A stretch of DNA of 64,000 nt from an uncultured Collinsella sp. (GTDB lineage Bacteria; Actinomycetota; Coriobacteriia; Coriobacteriales; Coriobacteriaceae). Below the pieces are notes generated by a model that was not told the origin of the DNA, did not search any database, and was given only the letters and a program-made list of their open reading frames with translations. Positions 31,021 through 40,545 of this stretch are shown here, one piece after another (positions within the stretch are counted from its first letter, which is position 1; each line of letters begins with the position of its first letter). The DNA lies in contig CAKUGT010000007.1 in NCBI GenBank assembly GCA_934654795.1, forward strand, positions 1 to 64,000, written 5' to 3'. The position numbers and the translations under genes were made by a program.

Positions 31021-31818
31021 ATGGATTTTACGGTCGAGAATGCGGGCACCACGATCGCCTGTCGCGAATATGCCGGCCCGGATGTGTCGCCTGATGCTCC
31101 TGCCTTGGTGTGCGTGCACGGCGCCTGCGTCGACGGCGTCTTTTTTGACGCCATCGCCCGCGAGCTCGCCTGTAACTACCGCGTCATTGCCTACGACCGA
31201 CGCGGTTGCGGCGAGAGCGGCGACGCTGTAGACGGACGCTACGACCTCGCCGCCCAGGCCGCCGACCTGCAGGCCGTTATCGAGCATATTGGCGCTCCGG
31301 CAAACGTGCTCGCGCACAGTGCCGGTACGCTGGTGACCCTGGAGCTTCTCCGTGCAAACCCCGCCATAATCTCGCGTGCGATTCTGCATGAACCCGCCGT
31401 GACGGATGAGGGTGCCGGCCTGGGCGCGGCCCCGGTTTTGCTCGAGATGATCGCCGCGGGAAAGGTCTCCAGGGCATTACGGGCCTTCCTGGGCGCCATC
31501 GGCGATTCGGACCCCGAGGCCCCCAAGTTAACCGAAGCGGAAGCCAAGCATGCCCTGCGCAACGGCCGCAGTTTCATGGCAAACGAATACGGGATTACTA
31601 TGACCTGCGTTCCCGATTGGGATAGCGTTCGCGCGTCAAAAACGGTGGCCGCCGTGCTCCTGGGCGAGCTCTCGATTGGCACGCCCCGCGAGGCTGGTAC
31701 GCGAGCGGCTGCCGAATATCTCGATTGCCCCCTCGTAACGGTTCCTGGCGCGCACAACGGCCTGCGCGATCGCCCGGCAGCGGCTGCCCGGGCTGTCCGT
31801 GGCATCCTGGGGCTCTAA
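31021..31818 (+). CDS. Alpha/beta hydrolase
   Basis: Cytoplasmic hydrolase of 265 residues. The oxyanion region is CVHGACVDGVFFD, the nucleophile Ser (about residue 100) is in LAHSAGTLVTLELL, and the C-terminal His is in VPGAHNGLRDRP. YDRRGCGESG is a typical family strand. The sequence does not show whether it is an esterase, lipase, thioesterase or other type. There is no signal peptide. The ribosome site is weak. It is not clearly in an operon with the signalling gene 211 bases downstream. Confidence 0.88.
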   Translation: MDFTVENAGTTIACREYAGPDVSPDAPALVCVHGACVDGVFFDAIARELACNYRVIAYDRRGCGESGDAVDGRYDLAAQAADLQAVIEHIGAPANVLAHSAGTLVTLELLRANPAIISRAILHEPAVTDEGAGLGAAPVLLEMIAAGKVSRALRAFLGAIGDSDPEAPKLTEAEAKHALRNGRSFMANEYGITMTCVPDWDSVRASKTVAAVLLGELSIGTPREAGTRAAAEYLDCPLVTVPGAHNGLRDRPAAAARAVRGILGL

Positions 31819-31963
31819 CACCCGCAATGGCCAAAGCAGGCTTCACCCGCAAACGTTTCGGCCGTGTTAACAAATGTGCTCAAAACCTCACGTCTGCGAC
31901 TTCAATCGTGCCGCCTGTCAACTCATAAAAATGTAACAGCATTCACGTACTTACCTGCATCGA

Positions 31964-31981
31964 CAAGGTGTTACCCTTGTA
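31964..31981 (+). promoter_or_regulatory. Inverted repeat upstream of the HD-GYP gene
   Basis: ACAAGG (31964-31969) and CCTTGT (31976-31981) are perfect arms around TGTTAC, 49 bases before the start codon. It may be an operator. The remainder of the 31819-32029 gap has no recognisable riboswitch or promoter of high quality. Confidence 0.35.
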
Positions 31982-32029
31982 GCATTTGGAACCCACCGCT
32001 ACCATGCGAAACTATCGAAAGGGCCCCAT

Positions 32030-33910
32030 ATGCTCAATAATCACGAGGTCAATCTAACCGACGAGGAGGCTGCCGCCGAGGTCGCCCGCGTCGCGAAGAC
32101 CTACCCCGTGGTGCGTTTGCTGTCGGCCGATCAGATTAAGAGCGAGCCTAACTGCCTGCTCGCCGGCGATCGCTGCCCTTGTCTGCGTCAGTCGAGTCTT
32201 GAGGCCTTGGCAGATTCGGGTGAGGTGTCGGAGCAGCTGCTCAATGATGGTATTGAGTACCGCGCCCGCCTGCGCCCTCTGAAGGTCGAGGGCGAGCCTC
32301 ACGTCCTGCTGATGGTGCGTCCGATCGATGAGCAAGAGGCCGCGGAAGAGGACCTTGTCTACACCGACGTGCTGACGAGCGTGCGCAATCGCCGATATTA
32401 CGAGGAAAAGCTCCGTAGCGCCCGCATGAAGGCCGGCGTGGCGGTGATCGACCTTGATGATTTTAGGGTCTTCAACGATACGTGTGGTCGTCATGCCGGC
32501 GACCTTGCACTCGGTGCTGTGGCGACAGCCATACGCAGCGGAATTCGTTCGACTGACGAGCTTGTGCGCTATGGCTGCGACAAGTTTGTGGTCGTCATGC
32601 CCAATATTCCCTCCGATGACTTCACCCGTCGCCTACATCAGGTATCCGATGCCGTTCGTTCCACGATTGTTCCGGGCCATGAGTACGTGAGCTTGACGGC
32701 ATGTGTTGGTGGCGTTCGCATTCATGGCGAGACGGTCGATGAGGGCGTTGGCCGTGCTGTCCAATTATTGGGCCGCGCTAAGGCAAAAGCCGGTACGGTC
32801 GTGACCGATGCCGATTCCATCGAGGCCTTCCAAAGCGAAAAGCCTTTGGTGCTTATTGTCGATGACTCCGAGATGAACCGAGCCATTCTCAACGAGATGC
32901 TCAAGGACGAGTATTGCATCCTCGAGGCCGACAACGGTCGTACAGCGCTCGACATGGTCGACCGCTATGGCGATGAGTTGTCGCTCGTGATGCTGGACAT
33001 TGTCATGCCGGGCATAAGCGGCTTTGAGGTGCTAGCCGATCTGTCGCGCCGATCGGGCATCGACAATCTGCCTGTCATCATGATTTCGAGCGAAGATTCC
33101 GATGATATGGTTCTGCGCGCGTACGAGCTGGGCGCCTCGGACTATATCAACCGCCCGTTTGACTCCCGTGTCGTGCGCCGCCGCGTAAGCAACACCATCC
33201 GCCTGTACGCCAAACAGTGCCGCCTGACGAGCCTGCTGTCCCAGCAGTACAACGAGCGCGTCAAGAACAGTCGCATGCTCATCGACATCATGGCCGGCGT
33301 CATGGAGCTTCGCAACGGCGAGAGCGGCAGGCACGTTACGAACATCGAGAAGCTGACCGAGCTGCTGCTTGGCTGTCTGGTCCAGCGTAGCGGCACGGTC
33401 TCCCTCGACAATGAGGAACGCTCTACGATCGCCCTGGCTTCGGCGCTGCACGATATCGGCAAGATGTCGATTGACGATGCGATTCTCAACAAGCCCGGAC
33501 GCCTTACGTCCGAGGAGTTCGAGATTATGAAGACGCATACCACGATCGGCGCCGACATGCTGCTTGAGCTGGGTAGCCATCACGCCGGCAATGCGCTTAT
33601 GGAATATGCGTACCAGATTGCGCGTTGGCACCACGAGCGCTGGGACGGCAAGGGTTATCCCGATGGCCTTAAGGGCGACGAGATTCCCATTGCCGCACAG
33701 GTGGTTTCGGTGGCCGACGTGTACGATGCGCTGACGAGCGTGCGCGTGTACAAAGACGCTATCCCGCACAAGGAGGCGATCCAGATGATCCTGGACGGTA
33801 AGTGCGGTACCTTTAACCCGCTGCTGCTCGATTGCCTGCTCGAGGTGCAAGACCAAATTGCCGAGACGTTGGCACGCCCCGCCGACGTCGTCGCGTTTCC
33901 CACGATTTAG
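32030..33910 (+). CDS. Degenerate GGDEF - receiver - HD-GYP signalling protein
   Basis: Cytoplasmic protein of 626 residues with no membrane segment. The order is: a short N-terminal domain with a Cys-rich NCLLAGDRCPC segment; a GGDEF-like domain (about 105-255) whose active site reads YGCDKFVV, so it is probably not a cyclase; a receiver domain (about 272-390) with phospho-acceptor Asp near 322 in VMLDIVMPG; and an HD-GYP domain (about 415-600) with HDIGK and HHERWDGKGYP intact. It should degrade cyclic di-GMP when phosphorylated. The Hpt gene 23 bases downstream is its likely phosphate partner. No histidine kinase is adjacent. AAAGGG precedes the ATG. Confidence 0.9.
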   Translation: MLNNHEVNLTDEEAAAEVARVAKTYPVVRLLSADQIKSEPNCLLAGDRCPCLRQSSLEALADSGEVSEQLLNDGIEYRARLRPLKVEGEPHVLLMVRPIDEQEAAEEDLVYTDVLTSVRNRRYYEEKLRSARMKAGVAVIDLDDFRVFNDTCGRHAGDLALGAVATAIRSGIRSTDELVRYGCDKFVVVMPNIPSDDFTRRLHQVSDAVRSTIVPGHEYVSLTACVGGVRIHGETVDEGVGRAVQLLGRAKAKAGTVVTDADSIEAFQSEKPLVLIVDDSEMNRAILNEMLKDEYCILEADNGRTALDMVDRYGDELSLVMLDIVMPGISGFEVLADLSRRSGIDNLPVIMISSEDSDDMVLRAYELGASDYINRPFDSRVVRRRVSNTIRLYAKQCRLTSLLSQQYNERVKNSRMLIDIMAGVMELRNGESGRHVTNIEKLTELLLGCLVQRSGTVSLDNEERSTIALASALHDIGKMSIDDAILNKPGRLTSEEFEIMKTHTTIGADMLLELGSHHAGNALMEYAYQIARWHHERWDGKGYPDGLKGDEIPIAAQVVSVADVYDALTSVRVYKDAIPHKEAIQMILDGKCGTFNPLLLDCLLEVQDQIAETLARPADVVAFPTI

Positions 33911-33933
33911 TTTGACCAAAGGAGTTTTAATCC

Positions 33934-34290
33934 ATGATTTCCATGCGTGAGGCGTATGAGAAGATCGGCGCTAATTATGATGACGCGTGCGCTCGGCTGA
34001 TGGGCGAGGAAATGCTTGCCCGCTTTGCCCTCAAGTTTTTGGATGACGAGAGCATGGACAAGCTGGAGGCCGCCATGGCGGCAGGAGACGCCGAAGGTGC
34101 GTTTATGGCAGCGCACACGCTCAAGGGCGTGAGCCAGAACCTGGGATTCGATAATCTGTACGAGCCGGCGGTCGTGGTGACCGAAGCGCTGCGCGGCGCC
34201 GATGCCGTTGACGGCGCTCGCGAGGGAATGCACGCGCTGCAGCAGCAATATGCGGCCACGATGTCGGCCCTGCGCGAGGTGGCCGAGTAA
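33934..34290 (+). CDS. Stand-alone Hpt phosphotransfer protein
   Basis: Small helical protein of 118 residues. The Hpt motif AAHTLKGVSQNLG places the phosphorylated His near residue 60. It lies 23 bases after the REC/HD-GYP gene, with AAAGGAG upstream of the ATG, so the two form an operon. It probably relays phosphate to or from the receiver domain of that protein. The donor kinase must be encoded elsewhere. It ends before a bidirectional terminator. Confidence 0.93.
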   Translation: MISMREAYEKIGANYDDACARLMGEEMLARFALKFLDDESMDKLEAAMAAGDAEGAFMAAHTLKGVSQNLGFDNLYEPAVVVTEALRGADAVDGAREGMHALQQQYAATMSALREVAE

Positions 34291-34337
34291 GAGGCTGCGA
34301 GCCTTGGGCTGCCCCAAGTCCGTTGATGTAGACACAA

Positions 34338-34378
34338 AAGGGCGCCCCGCCGGACCATGTGGCCGGCGGGGCGCCCTT
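34338..34378. terminator. Bidirectional intrinsic terminator
   Basis: AAGGGCGCCCCGCCGG (34338-34353) and CCGGCGGGGCGCCCTT (34363-34378) are perfect 16-bp arms around nine bases. It separates the convergent hpt and GATase-like genes. Confidence 0.9.
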
Positions 34379-34399
34379 ATCTGTTGTGCGGTTCGCGAG

Positions 34400-35209
34400 C
34401 TAACGGGCCTGCTTAACCTTTGCCGCTGCCTCGACAAACGACTTCCACAGGTTAAAGTCGGTCTCGAGCGTCTTCCACGTGTACTCGGGATGCCATTGCA
34501 CGCCCAAGCAGAATGGCTGGCCTTCGACCTCGATGCACTCGGGAACGCCGTCGGTTGCCTTGGCGACCAAACGCGTGCTCTTACCCAGACGATCGACGCA
34601 GCAGTGGTGTGCGGAGTTGGTTTGGATCAGCCTGTGTCCGCCAACCGCGCGGTCGAGCAGCGAGCCCGGCACGACCTCGACGGGATGCACGGGGTCGTTG
34701 AGCACGTGGGTATGGCGCCACTGCGTGCGGCCCTCGCGAGCGCCCAGGCTCGGCACGTCCATGCACAGGGTGCCGCCAGTGGCGACGTTGAGCAACTGCG
34801 TGCCACGGCAGGTGGTAAAGAGCGGCTTTTTGGCGCGGAGTACCTCGCCGACCAGCTTAAACTCAAAGCTATCGCGGATCTCGCAGCAGAGGGTGGGGTC
34901 GTAGGGTCGATCATCGCCCCAGCGTTTGGGGTTGACATCCGGGCCGCCGGGAATAGCGATACCGTCGGCGATATCGACGTAATGGCGGATGACCTCAATG
35001 TCCTCGGTGATGGACATCTGCAGCGGCAGGCCGCCGGCGGCAAGGATGGCATCGACAAAGACGCTGGCAATCTCCTCGTTGGGGGAGAGCGTTTCGCTCA
35101 AAAACGGCTTTGCCTCTTCCCAACGCGGCGCGACGAGGATGAGTGGGCGGTCGGCGGGAGCGACGTCGACATGTGGGGTGTAGGACGATGAAGTGCGAGT
35201 TCCGATCAT
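34400..35209 (-). CDS. Class I glutamine amidotransferase-like (gamma-glutamyl hydrolase family) protein
   Basis: Protein of 269 residues of the peptidase C26/PuuD group. The nucleophile Cys134 is in FTTCRGTQLLN, and the His/Glu pair is in GVQWHPEYTW. IADGIAIPGGPDVNP is the family hallmark. PuuD-type members cleave gamma-glutamyl-GABA or related gamma-glutamyl compounds. It lies 88 bases downstream of a polar amino acid ABC operon in the same direction, which would fit release of an amino acid from an imported conjugate, though this is only context. The substrate is not known. Confidence 0.88.
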   Translation of the reverse strand: MIGTRTSSSYTPHVDVAPADRPLILVAPRWEEAKPFLSETLSPNEEIASVFVDAILAAGGLPLQMSITEDIEVIRHYVDIADGIAIPGGPDVNPKRWGDDRPYDPTLCCEIRDSFEFKLVGEVLRAKKPLFTTCRGTQLLNVATGGTLCMDVPSLGAREGRTQWRHTHVLNDPVHPVEVVPGSLLDRAVGGHRLIQTNSAHHCCVDRLGKSTRLVAKATDGVPECIEVEGQPFCLGVQWHPEYTWKTLETDFNLWKSFVEAAAKVKQAR

Positions 35210-35296
35210 AGGTGTTGCTTTCGAATCTAAAGGTGACAGGGCGCATGAGAGACGTGGGACAACACTTCCGATGGATTTGTCCCACGGGGTGGCTGG

Positions 35297-36061
<765 letters not shown>

Positions 36062-36097
36062 GGTGCTCGGCTCCTTATGACTCGAAATGGTAAAGCG

Positions 36098-36931
36098 TTA
36101 GCGGATGATGGTCGCGCCGGTCTTGTGCGAAACGTAGACAGCGGCCTTGTTGATCGCGACGTTGATGAGGATATAGATGACCGCGATCACCAGATAGACC
36201 GACACGAGCGCGTCGTAGTTGGTGATGAGCACGCGGGCATTTTGCATGAGGTCGGGGTAGCTCACCACATAGGCGACGGTGGTGTCTTTGACTACGACCA
36301 CGAGCTGCGAAATCAACGACGGAATGATAAACCGAATCGCCTGGGGCAGTACGATTTTAAAGGTGATTTTGGCCTTGGAGAGACCGAGCGCCTGGGCTGC
36401 CTCGACCTGACCGCGCGGCACGGCGTTGACGCCGGCGCGGAAGATCTCGGCAAGTACGCCGGCTGCAGCGAGCGCGACGGGAAGCGTGAGCATCCAAAAC
36501 GACGGCAGTGAAATCTTGTACTGAGGCAGCACCAAAAAGAAGAAGTAGATGAACAGCAGGCTCGGCACGCCACGGAAGAAATCGGTGAGCACGCGGCAGA
36601 CCAGTTGCAACGGCTTGATGCCGCTCGTGCGGCCGAGCATAAGGGCTAAGCCCAGCACCAGCGCAATGACGCCGGCGGTGAGTGCGACTTTAACGGTGCC
36701 CTCAAAGCCGGCAAGCAGGAACTTCCAAGTGGTGAGGTGCGTAAAGAAGTACCAGTAATGGACCGAAAGCTGACCGGTCACATAAAAGCGCTGCAGTACG
36801 ACGGCGACGAGCGCGACCACGGCAACGAGCGAGATGGCAGTGCCAATGCGGATCTTGGCGCGCATCTTGGGGCCGGGAGCCTCGTAGAGCGCGTCACGCA
36901 TGGTGAGCGCGGAGGTGGAATGCTTGCTCAT
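36098..36931 (-). CDS. Polar amino acid ABC transporter permease (second)
   Basis: Inner-membrane protein of 277 residues. The N-terminal 35 residues are cytoplasmic, then about five helices. The HisM/GlnP-type segment LTDFFRGVPSLLFIYFF and the EAA loop (EIFRAGVNAVPRGQVEAAQALGLSKAKITFKIVLP as a region, about 165-200) contact the ATPase. Its ATG overlaps the stop of the preceding permease by four bases (ATGA). It would form a heterodimeric channel with that protein. Confidence 0.93.
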   Translation of the reverse strand: MSKHSTSALTMRDALYEAPGPKMRAKIRIGTAISLVAVVALVAVVLQRFYVTGQLSVHYWYFFTHLTTWKFLLAGFEGTVKVALTAGVIALVLGLALMLGRTSGIKPLQLVCRVLTDFFRGVPSLLFIYFFFLVLPQYKISLPSFWMLTLPVALAAAGVLAEIFRAGVNAVPRGQVEAAQALGLSKAKITFKIVLPQAIRFIIPSLISQLVVVVKDTTVAYVVSYPDLMQNARVLITNYDALVSVYLVIAVIYILINVAINKAAVYVSHKTGATIIR

Positions 36932-37587
36932 CGGAGGATCCTCACCTTCTTATCGATATAGTTGCCAATGTGGCTCACCACAAAGGCCGTGCCCAGGTAG
37001 CCGAGCGCCGAGATAAAGAACGCGGCGACGCCGCCGAGCGAGCGCGTGTTGATGTAGCTCACCACGCCGGTAAGCTCTTGCGGCTTAAGCGGCACCTGGC
37101 TGCCGAGCGCGGTGGTGAGCATGACGGCGATAAAGAGGTTGGTCATGGGCAATACGCTTGAGCGCAGTGCCTGCGGAATCACGATCTTGGCGAGGATGCG
37201 GTTAAAGCTCATGCCGAGCGAGCGGGCGGCTTCGACCTGACCGACGCCGACGGTGTTGATGCCGCTCATAAAGTTCTCGGAGCCAAAGGCCGAGCCCAAA
37301 AGGACCGTGGCGACGATAACGCAGGTGCGGTAGGGCAGAACGACCTTGAGCGGCGGCAGCGCATAGACGACGATAATGAGCAGCGCGATGCCGGGGATGT
37401 TACGGAAGACCTGGACATACAGGTCGCCAAAGACGCGCAGCGGCTTGAGCGGCGACACGCGCATCACAGTGACGGCGACGGCCAGCACCATGGCGATGAC
37501 AAACGACTCGAGCGTCATGCCCCAGGTTGCTAGCAGGGCGTCGATATAGTTCTGGCCATAGAGCGACCAGAGCTCGGAGAGACTCAT
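36928..37587 (-). CDS. Polar amino acid ABC transporter permease (first)
   Basis: Inner-membrane protein of 219 residues with five helices. It has YVQVFRNIPGIALLIIVVY and the EAA loop region around GINTVGVGQVEAARSLG. The length is that of GluC-like permeases. It follows the binding-protein gene after a 138-base gap containing a hairpin that may attenuate transcription, and overlaps the next permease gene by four bases. Confidence 0.93.
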   Translation of the reverse strand: MSLSELWSLYGQNYIDALLATWGMTLESFVIAMVLAVAVTVMRVSPLKPLRVFGDLYVQVFRNIPGIALLIIVVYALPPLKVVLPYRTCVIVATVLLGSAFGSENFMSGINTVGVGQVEAARSLGMSFNRILAKIVIPQALRSSVLPMTNLFIAVMLTTALGSQVPLKPQELTGVVSYINTRSLGGVAAFFISALGYLGTAFVVSHIGNYIDKKVRILR

Positions 37588-37611
37588 GCGGACCTCCCGC
37601 CGGTAAGGAAA

Positions 37612-37637
37612 GGGGCTCCCGTGTGTACGGAAGCCCC
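37612..37637 (-). terminator. Attenuator-like hairpin between binding-protein and permease genes
   Basis: On the minus strand GGGGCTTCCGT pairs with ACGGGAGCCCC, followed by TTTCC. The U-run is short, so partial termination is likely. Such a site would give more binding protein than permease, as is common in ABC uptake operons. Confidence 0.6.
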
Positions 37638-37725
37638 GACAACTCAGTGAGGAAACAGTTTACCGCAATAAAGCGCATCATGCGTTTCCGTATGGTTTCG
37701 TAGCGGCCGTTACCAGGCTCGCTGC

Positions 37726-38721
37726 CTAGGCGCCGATCTCGGGCAGCTCGGGAACATTGGTGTCGCCCGTACGGTCGCCAATGCAGATCTGCCACAGCTC
37801 GGTCCAGGTGCCGTCATCCTCGATCTTCTTAAGGAAGTCGTTGACAAAGGCAACGCCGTCGGAATCGAGCGGCAGACCGATGCCGTAGGGCTCCTTGCTG
37901 CCGAAGGGCTTGCCGGCAATCTTGTACTTGCCGGGCTCGCGGACCAGGGCGCTCTGCTGCATGTTGTTGTCGATGACGTAGGCGTCAACGCGGCCCTGCT
38001 GGAGTGCCTGGCGGGCTTCCTCGTCGGTCTTGAACTCCTGCTGGCTGGCCTTGGGGGCAAACTCCTCCAGGATAGCGGGGCCGTTGGAGCCGGACTGGAC
38101 GGCAACGTTCTTGTCGGCCAGGTCGTCGACGCTCTTGATGTCGTCGTTATCGGCGAGTACCAGGATGGCCTGCTGGGTGTAGTAATAGGGGCCGGCGAAG
38201 GAGACGAGCTTCTTGCGCTCATCGGTGATGGTGTAGGTGGCAAAGACGGCGTCGACCTGGCCGTTCTGCAGGACGGACTCGCGCGTGTCCGAGGTCACCT
38301 GCGTGATCTCGACCTTGTTCTCGCCCAGAATGTAGTTGGACAGGAGCTGCGCGATGCCGGCGTCGAAGCCGCGGGTCTGACCGTCCTTCTCGTTAAGGAG
38401 GGAGAAGAGCGTGGAGGTCTGAACGCCACCGATCTTAAAGACACCGGTGTCCTTGACGGCGGTAGCCCAAGCGCTGGCGGCGATGGCGTCGTCATCGGCC
38501 TTGGGGCCGTCGTTGACGAGCTTGTCGAATGCCTTGGCGTCGAGCGTGGTGGAAGCCTCGGTATCCTCGGAGCTCTTGGAGGAGCCGGCGGCGGAACCCT
38601 TGTCAGCCTCGGCGCTGGTGTCGGAGCAGCCGGCAAGACCAAGGCCGGCGACGGTTGCGAAGGTGGCGGCAACGAAGCCGCGGCGGTCGAGAACGACCTG
38701 CTGGGAGAGGTTCTTGCTCAT
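37726..38721 (-). CDS. Amino acid ABC transporter substrate-binding lipoprotein
   Basis: Exported protein of 331 residues. The signal (DRRGFVAATFATVAGLGLAGC) has a twin-arginine-like pair and a lipobox with Cys near residue 32, so it is anchored by lipid. A Ser/Glu-rich linker precedes a family 3 solute-binding domain with GFDAGIAQLL, ATYTITDERKK, VSFAGPYYY and EPYGIGLP. The sequence resembles glutamate/glutamine-type binding proteins (GluB). It is the first gene of the transporter operon. The exact amino acid is not certain. Confidence 0.92.
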   Translation of the reverse strand: MSKNLSQQVVLDRRGFVAATFATVAGLGLAGCSDTSAEADKGSAAGSSKSSEDTEASTTLDAKAFDKLVNDGPKADDDAIAASAWATAVKDTGVFKIGGVQTSTLFSLLNEKDGQTRGFDAGIAQLLSNYILGENKVEITQVTSDTRESVLQNGQVDAVFATYTITDERKKLVSFAGPYYYTQQAILVLADNDDIKSVDDLADKNVAVQSGSNGPAILEEFAPKASQQEFKTDEEARQALQQGRVDAYVIDNNMQQSALVREPGKYKIAGKPFGSKEPYGIGLPLDSDGVAFVNDFLKKIEDDGTWTELWQICIGDRTGDTNVPELPEIGA

Positions 38722-38835
38722 GGTAGAATACCTTTCTCAATAAAATCCCTAGCGGTTGAGTAGAGTTATACCCCATCCCGCTCAAATGGGTCAACACGAA
38801 ATAACTCAGAAACATACTTACCTTATGGGTTATTG

Positions 38836-38890
38836 TACCTACCAAAAAGGGACAGGTTTATTTTGGCAGGTTTTATCTGGGGAAACGTCG
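38836..38890 (+). repeat. CCTGCCAAAA inverted-repeat element, copy 7
   Basis: ACCTACCAAAA and TTTTGGCAGGTTTTA enclose AGGGACAGGTTTA. The full TCTGGGGAAACG tail is present. It lies in the divergent gap between the amino acid transporter operon and the alcohol dehydrogenase gene, so here it cannot simply be a terminator for either neighbour. Confidence 0.85.
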
Positions 38891-38990
38891 GTTATTGCTG
38901 CTGAGATAGGGTTTTGCAGACGGCATGATCGCTCGCAGCGGTCGCTATAATGGCGGCAACGCGACACATATATAAGTAAGGAGATCGCGT

Positions 38991-40193
38991 ATGAACGGTT
39001 ATTCGTTTTTCGCACCGACCAAGGTGTTGTTTGGCGCGGGCAAGTTAGACGAGTTGGGCGCACAGAAGCTGCCCGGCATCAAAGCGCTCATCGTTACCAC
39101 CGGCGGCAACTCGGTCAAGCGTTTTGGATATCTGGGACGTTTGGAGGCCGAGCTCGATCGCGCCGGCGTGGCGCATGAGCTGTTCGATCGTATTGAGCCC
39201 AATCCGCTGCGCGAGACCGTCAACGCAGGCGGCTGGATGGCGCACACCCATGGATGCGACTTTGTGCTGGCGCTCGGCGGAGGTTCGGTCATGGACGGCA
39301 GCAAGGGCATCTGCGCGGTGGCGGCCAACCCGCATACCGATGCCGAGGGCAACGAATGCCCCGGTGACATTTGGGATTTTGTGAATGGCGGCACGGCGCT
39401 CGGCCTGCCTATTCCCAACGATCCGCTGCCGCTTGTTTGCGTAACCACCACGGCGGGTACCGGATCCGAGGTCGATGCGGGCGGTGTCCTCTCCTGCGAG
39501 GAGAACGACGAGAAGCTTCGCCTGGGCGACCCGCGCCTGTTCCCGGTGCTTTCGATCGTTGACCCCGAGCTTATGGTGAGCGTCCCGGCGCGTCTGACCG
39601 CCTATCAGGGATTCGACGCCCTGTTCCATTGCGTTGAGTGCTACATCTCAAATACCAACACGCCCATGGGTGACATGGTTTGCCGCGAGGGCATTCGTCG
39701 CGCAGCCGCAGCGCTGCCTACGTGCGTCAATGATGGCGATGACCTGGAGGCGCGCTCGAGCCTTGCGTTTGCCAACACGCTCGGCGGCTATGCCATGGAT
39801 GCCTCGGGCACCACGGGCTCGCATGGTCTTGAACATGGCATGAGCGCGCATCATCACGACCTGCCGCACGGCGCCGGACTCATCATGATTGCGCGCGCCT
39901 ACCATACGTGGATGATCGATCACGGCGCCGCGCCCGAGCGCTATATCGATATGGCACGCCTGATGGGTAATGCCGCCGCGGATGATCCGCACGATTTTGT
40001 AGTTGAGCTCACGCGTCTGATGGAGGCTTGCCATGTGGCAGGTCTCGCCATGAGCGAGTGGGGGATTACGGTCGAAGAGCTGCCGGCCATCGCGCACAAC
40101 GCTCTGACGACCAACGGCGTCCTGTTCAGCCACGACCCCGTGACGCTGACCGACCCCGACGTCGTCGAAATCCTCAAGCAAAGCTACCGCTAG
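38991..40193 (+). CDS. Iron-containing (group III) alcohol dehydrogenase
   Basis: Cytoplasmic NAD(P)-dependent dehydrogenase of 400 residues. The Rossmann part has ALGGGSVMDGSKG for the cofactor, and TTTAGTGSEVDAGGVLS is a family signature. The metal-binding set is in the C-terminal domain: Asp in YQGFDALFHCVE, and His residues in GLEHGMSAHHHDLPHGAG. It matches butanol dehydrogenase/YqhD-like enzymes, which reduce aldehydes formed in fermentation. AAGGAG precedes the ATG. It stands alone. Confidence 0.94.
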   Translation: MNGYSFFAPTKVLFGAGKLDELGAQKLPGIKALIVTTGGNSVKRFGYLGRLEAELDRAGVAHELFDRIEPNPLRETVNAGGWMAHTHGCDFVLALGGGSVMDGSKGICAVAANPHTDAEGNECPGDIWDFVNGGTALGLPIPNDPLPLVCVTTTAGTGSEVDAGGVLSCEENDEKLRLGDPRLFPVLSIVDPELMVSVPARLTAYQGFDALFHCVECYISNTNTPMGDMVCREGIRRAAAALPTCVNDGDDLEARSSLAFANTLGGYAMDASGTTGSHGLEHGMSAHHHDLPHGAGLIMIARAYHTWMIDHGAAPERYIDMARLMGNAAADDPHDFVVELTRLMEACHVAGLAMSEWGITVEELPAIAHNALTTNGVLFSHDPVTLTDPDVVEILKQSYR

Positions 40194-40205
40194 CAACTTC
40201 CAACC

Positions 40206-40234
40206 ACCACAAAGGGGACAGGCACCTTTGTGGT
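40206..40234. repeat. Hairpin with GGACAGG loop after the alcohol dehydrogenase
   Basis: ACCACAAAGG (40206-40215) pairs with CCTTTGTGGT (40225-40234) around GGACAGGCA. The loop recalls the AGGGACAGG loop of the CCTGCCAAAA family, but the arms differ. Probably a related element that may end transcription. Confidence 0.65.
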
Positions 40235-40271
40235 AGTTCTTGCAGATGTGGCGGCCTGCCCCGCTGTTTTG

Positions 40272-40488
40272 TCTTGATTTGTAACAGTTGGACGAGAAAA
40301 TGGACTCTAACTGTTACAGATTGAGATTTTCTCTTCAGGGGAATTCGAATGTCTCGATCTGTAACATCTGGACGGACAAAAGGTCTCTATCTGTTACAGA
40401 TTGAGACAAACAACAGGGGCAAAGACGGTTTGTCTCAATCTGTAACAGTTAGACGGGAATTCGGGCCATAGATGTTACAGATTGAGAT
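40272..40488. repeat. Array of three palindromic units with TGTAACA/TGTTACA arms
   Basis: Three units recur about every 80 bases. Unit 1 (40280-40318) has 10-bp arms TGTAACAGTT/AACTGTTACA. Unit 2 (40351-40407) has 16-bp arms with one mismatch. Unit 3 (40433-40487) has perfect 15-bp arms beginning TCTCAATCTGTAACA. The core spacers differ in sequence. Units 2 and 3 can also pair with each other through TTGAGACAAAC (40401-40411) and GTTTGTCTCAA (40428-40438). It lies between convergent genes and has no coding frame. Confidence 0.85.
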
Positions 40489-40506
40489 AATCGCGCCGCG
40501 AAAATA

Positions 40507-40545
40507 AAAACCTCCGCAGGGGTGCTTCCCTTGCGGAGGTTTTTT
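40507..40545. terminator. Bidirectional intrinsic terminator downstream of dxs
   Basis: AACCTCCGCAGGG pairs with CCCTTGCGGAGGTT with one bulged or mismatched position around GTGCTT. TTTTT follows on the plus strand and TTTTTATTTT on the minus strand. It touches the dxs stop. Confidence 0.9.

Noticed and set aside
31819..32029. Cyclic di-GMP riboswitch in front of the HD-GYP gene
   Set aside because: The conserved core sequences and paired stems are not present.
40272..40488. CRISPR array
   Set aside because: Only three units, repeats are long palindromes with variable sequence inside rather than between them, and no cas genes are near.
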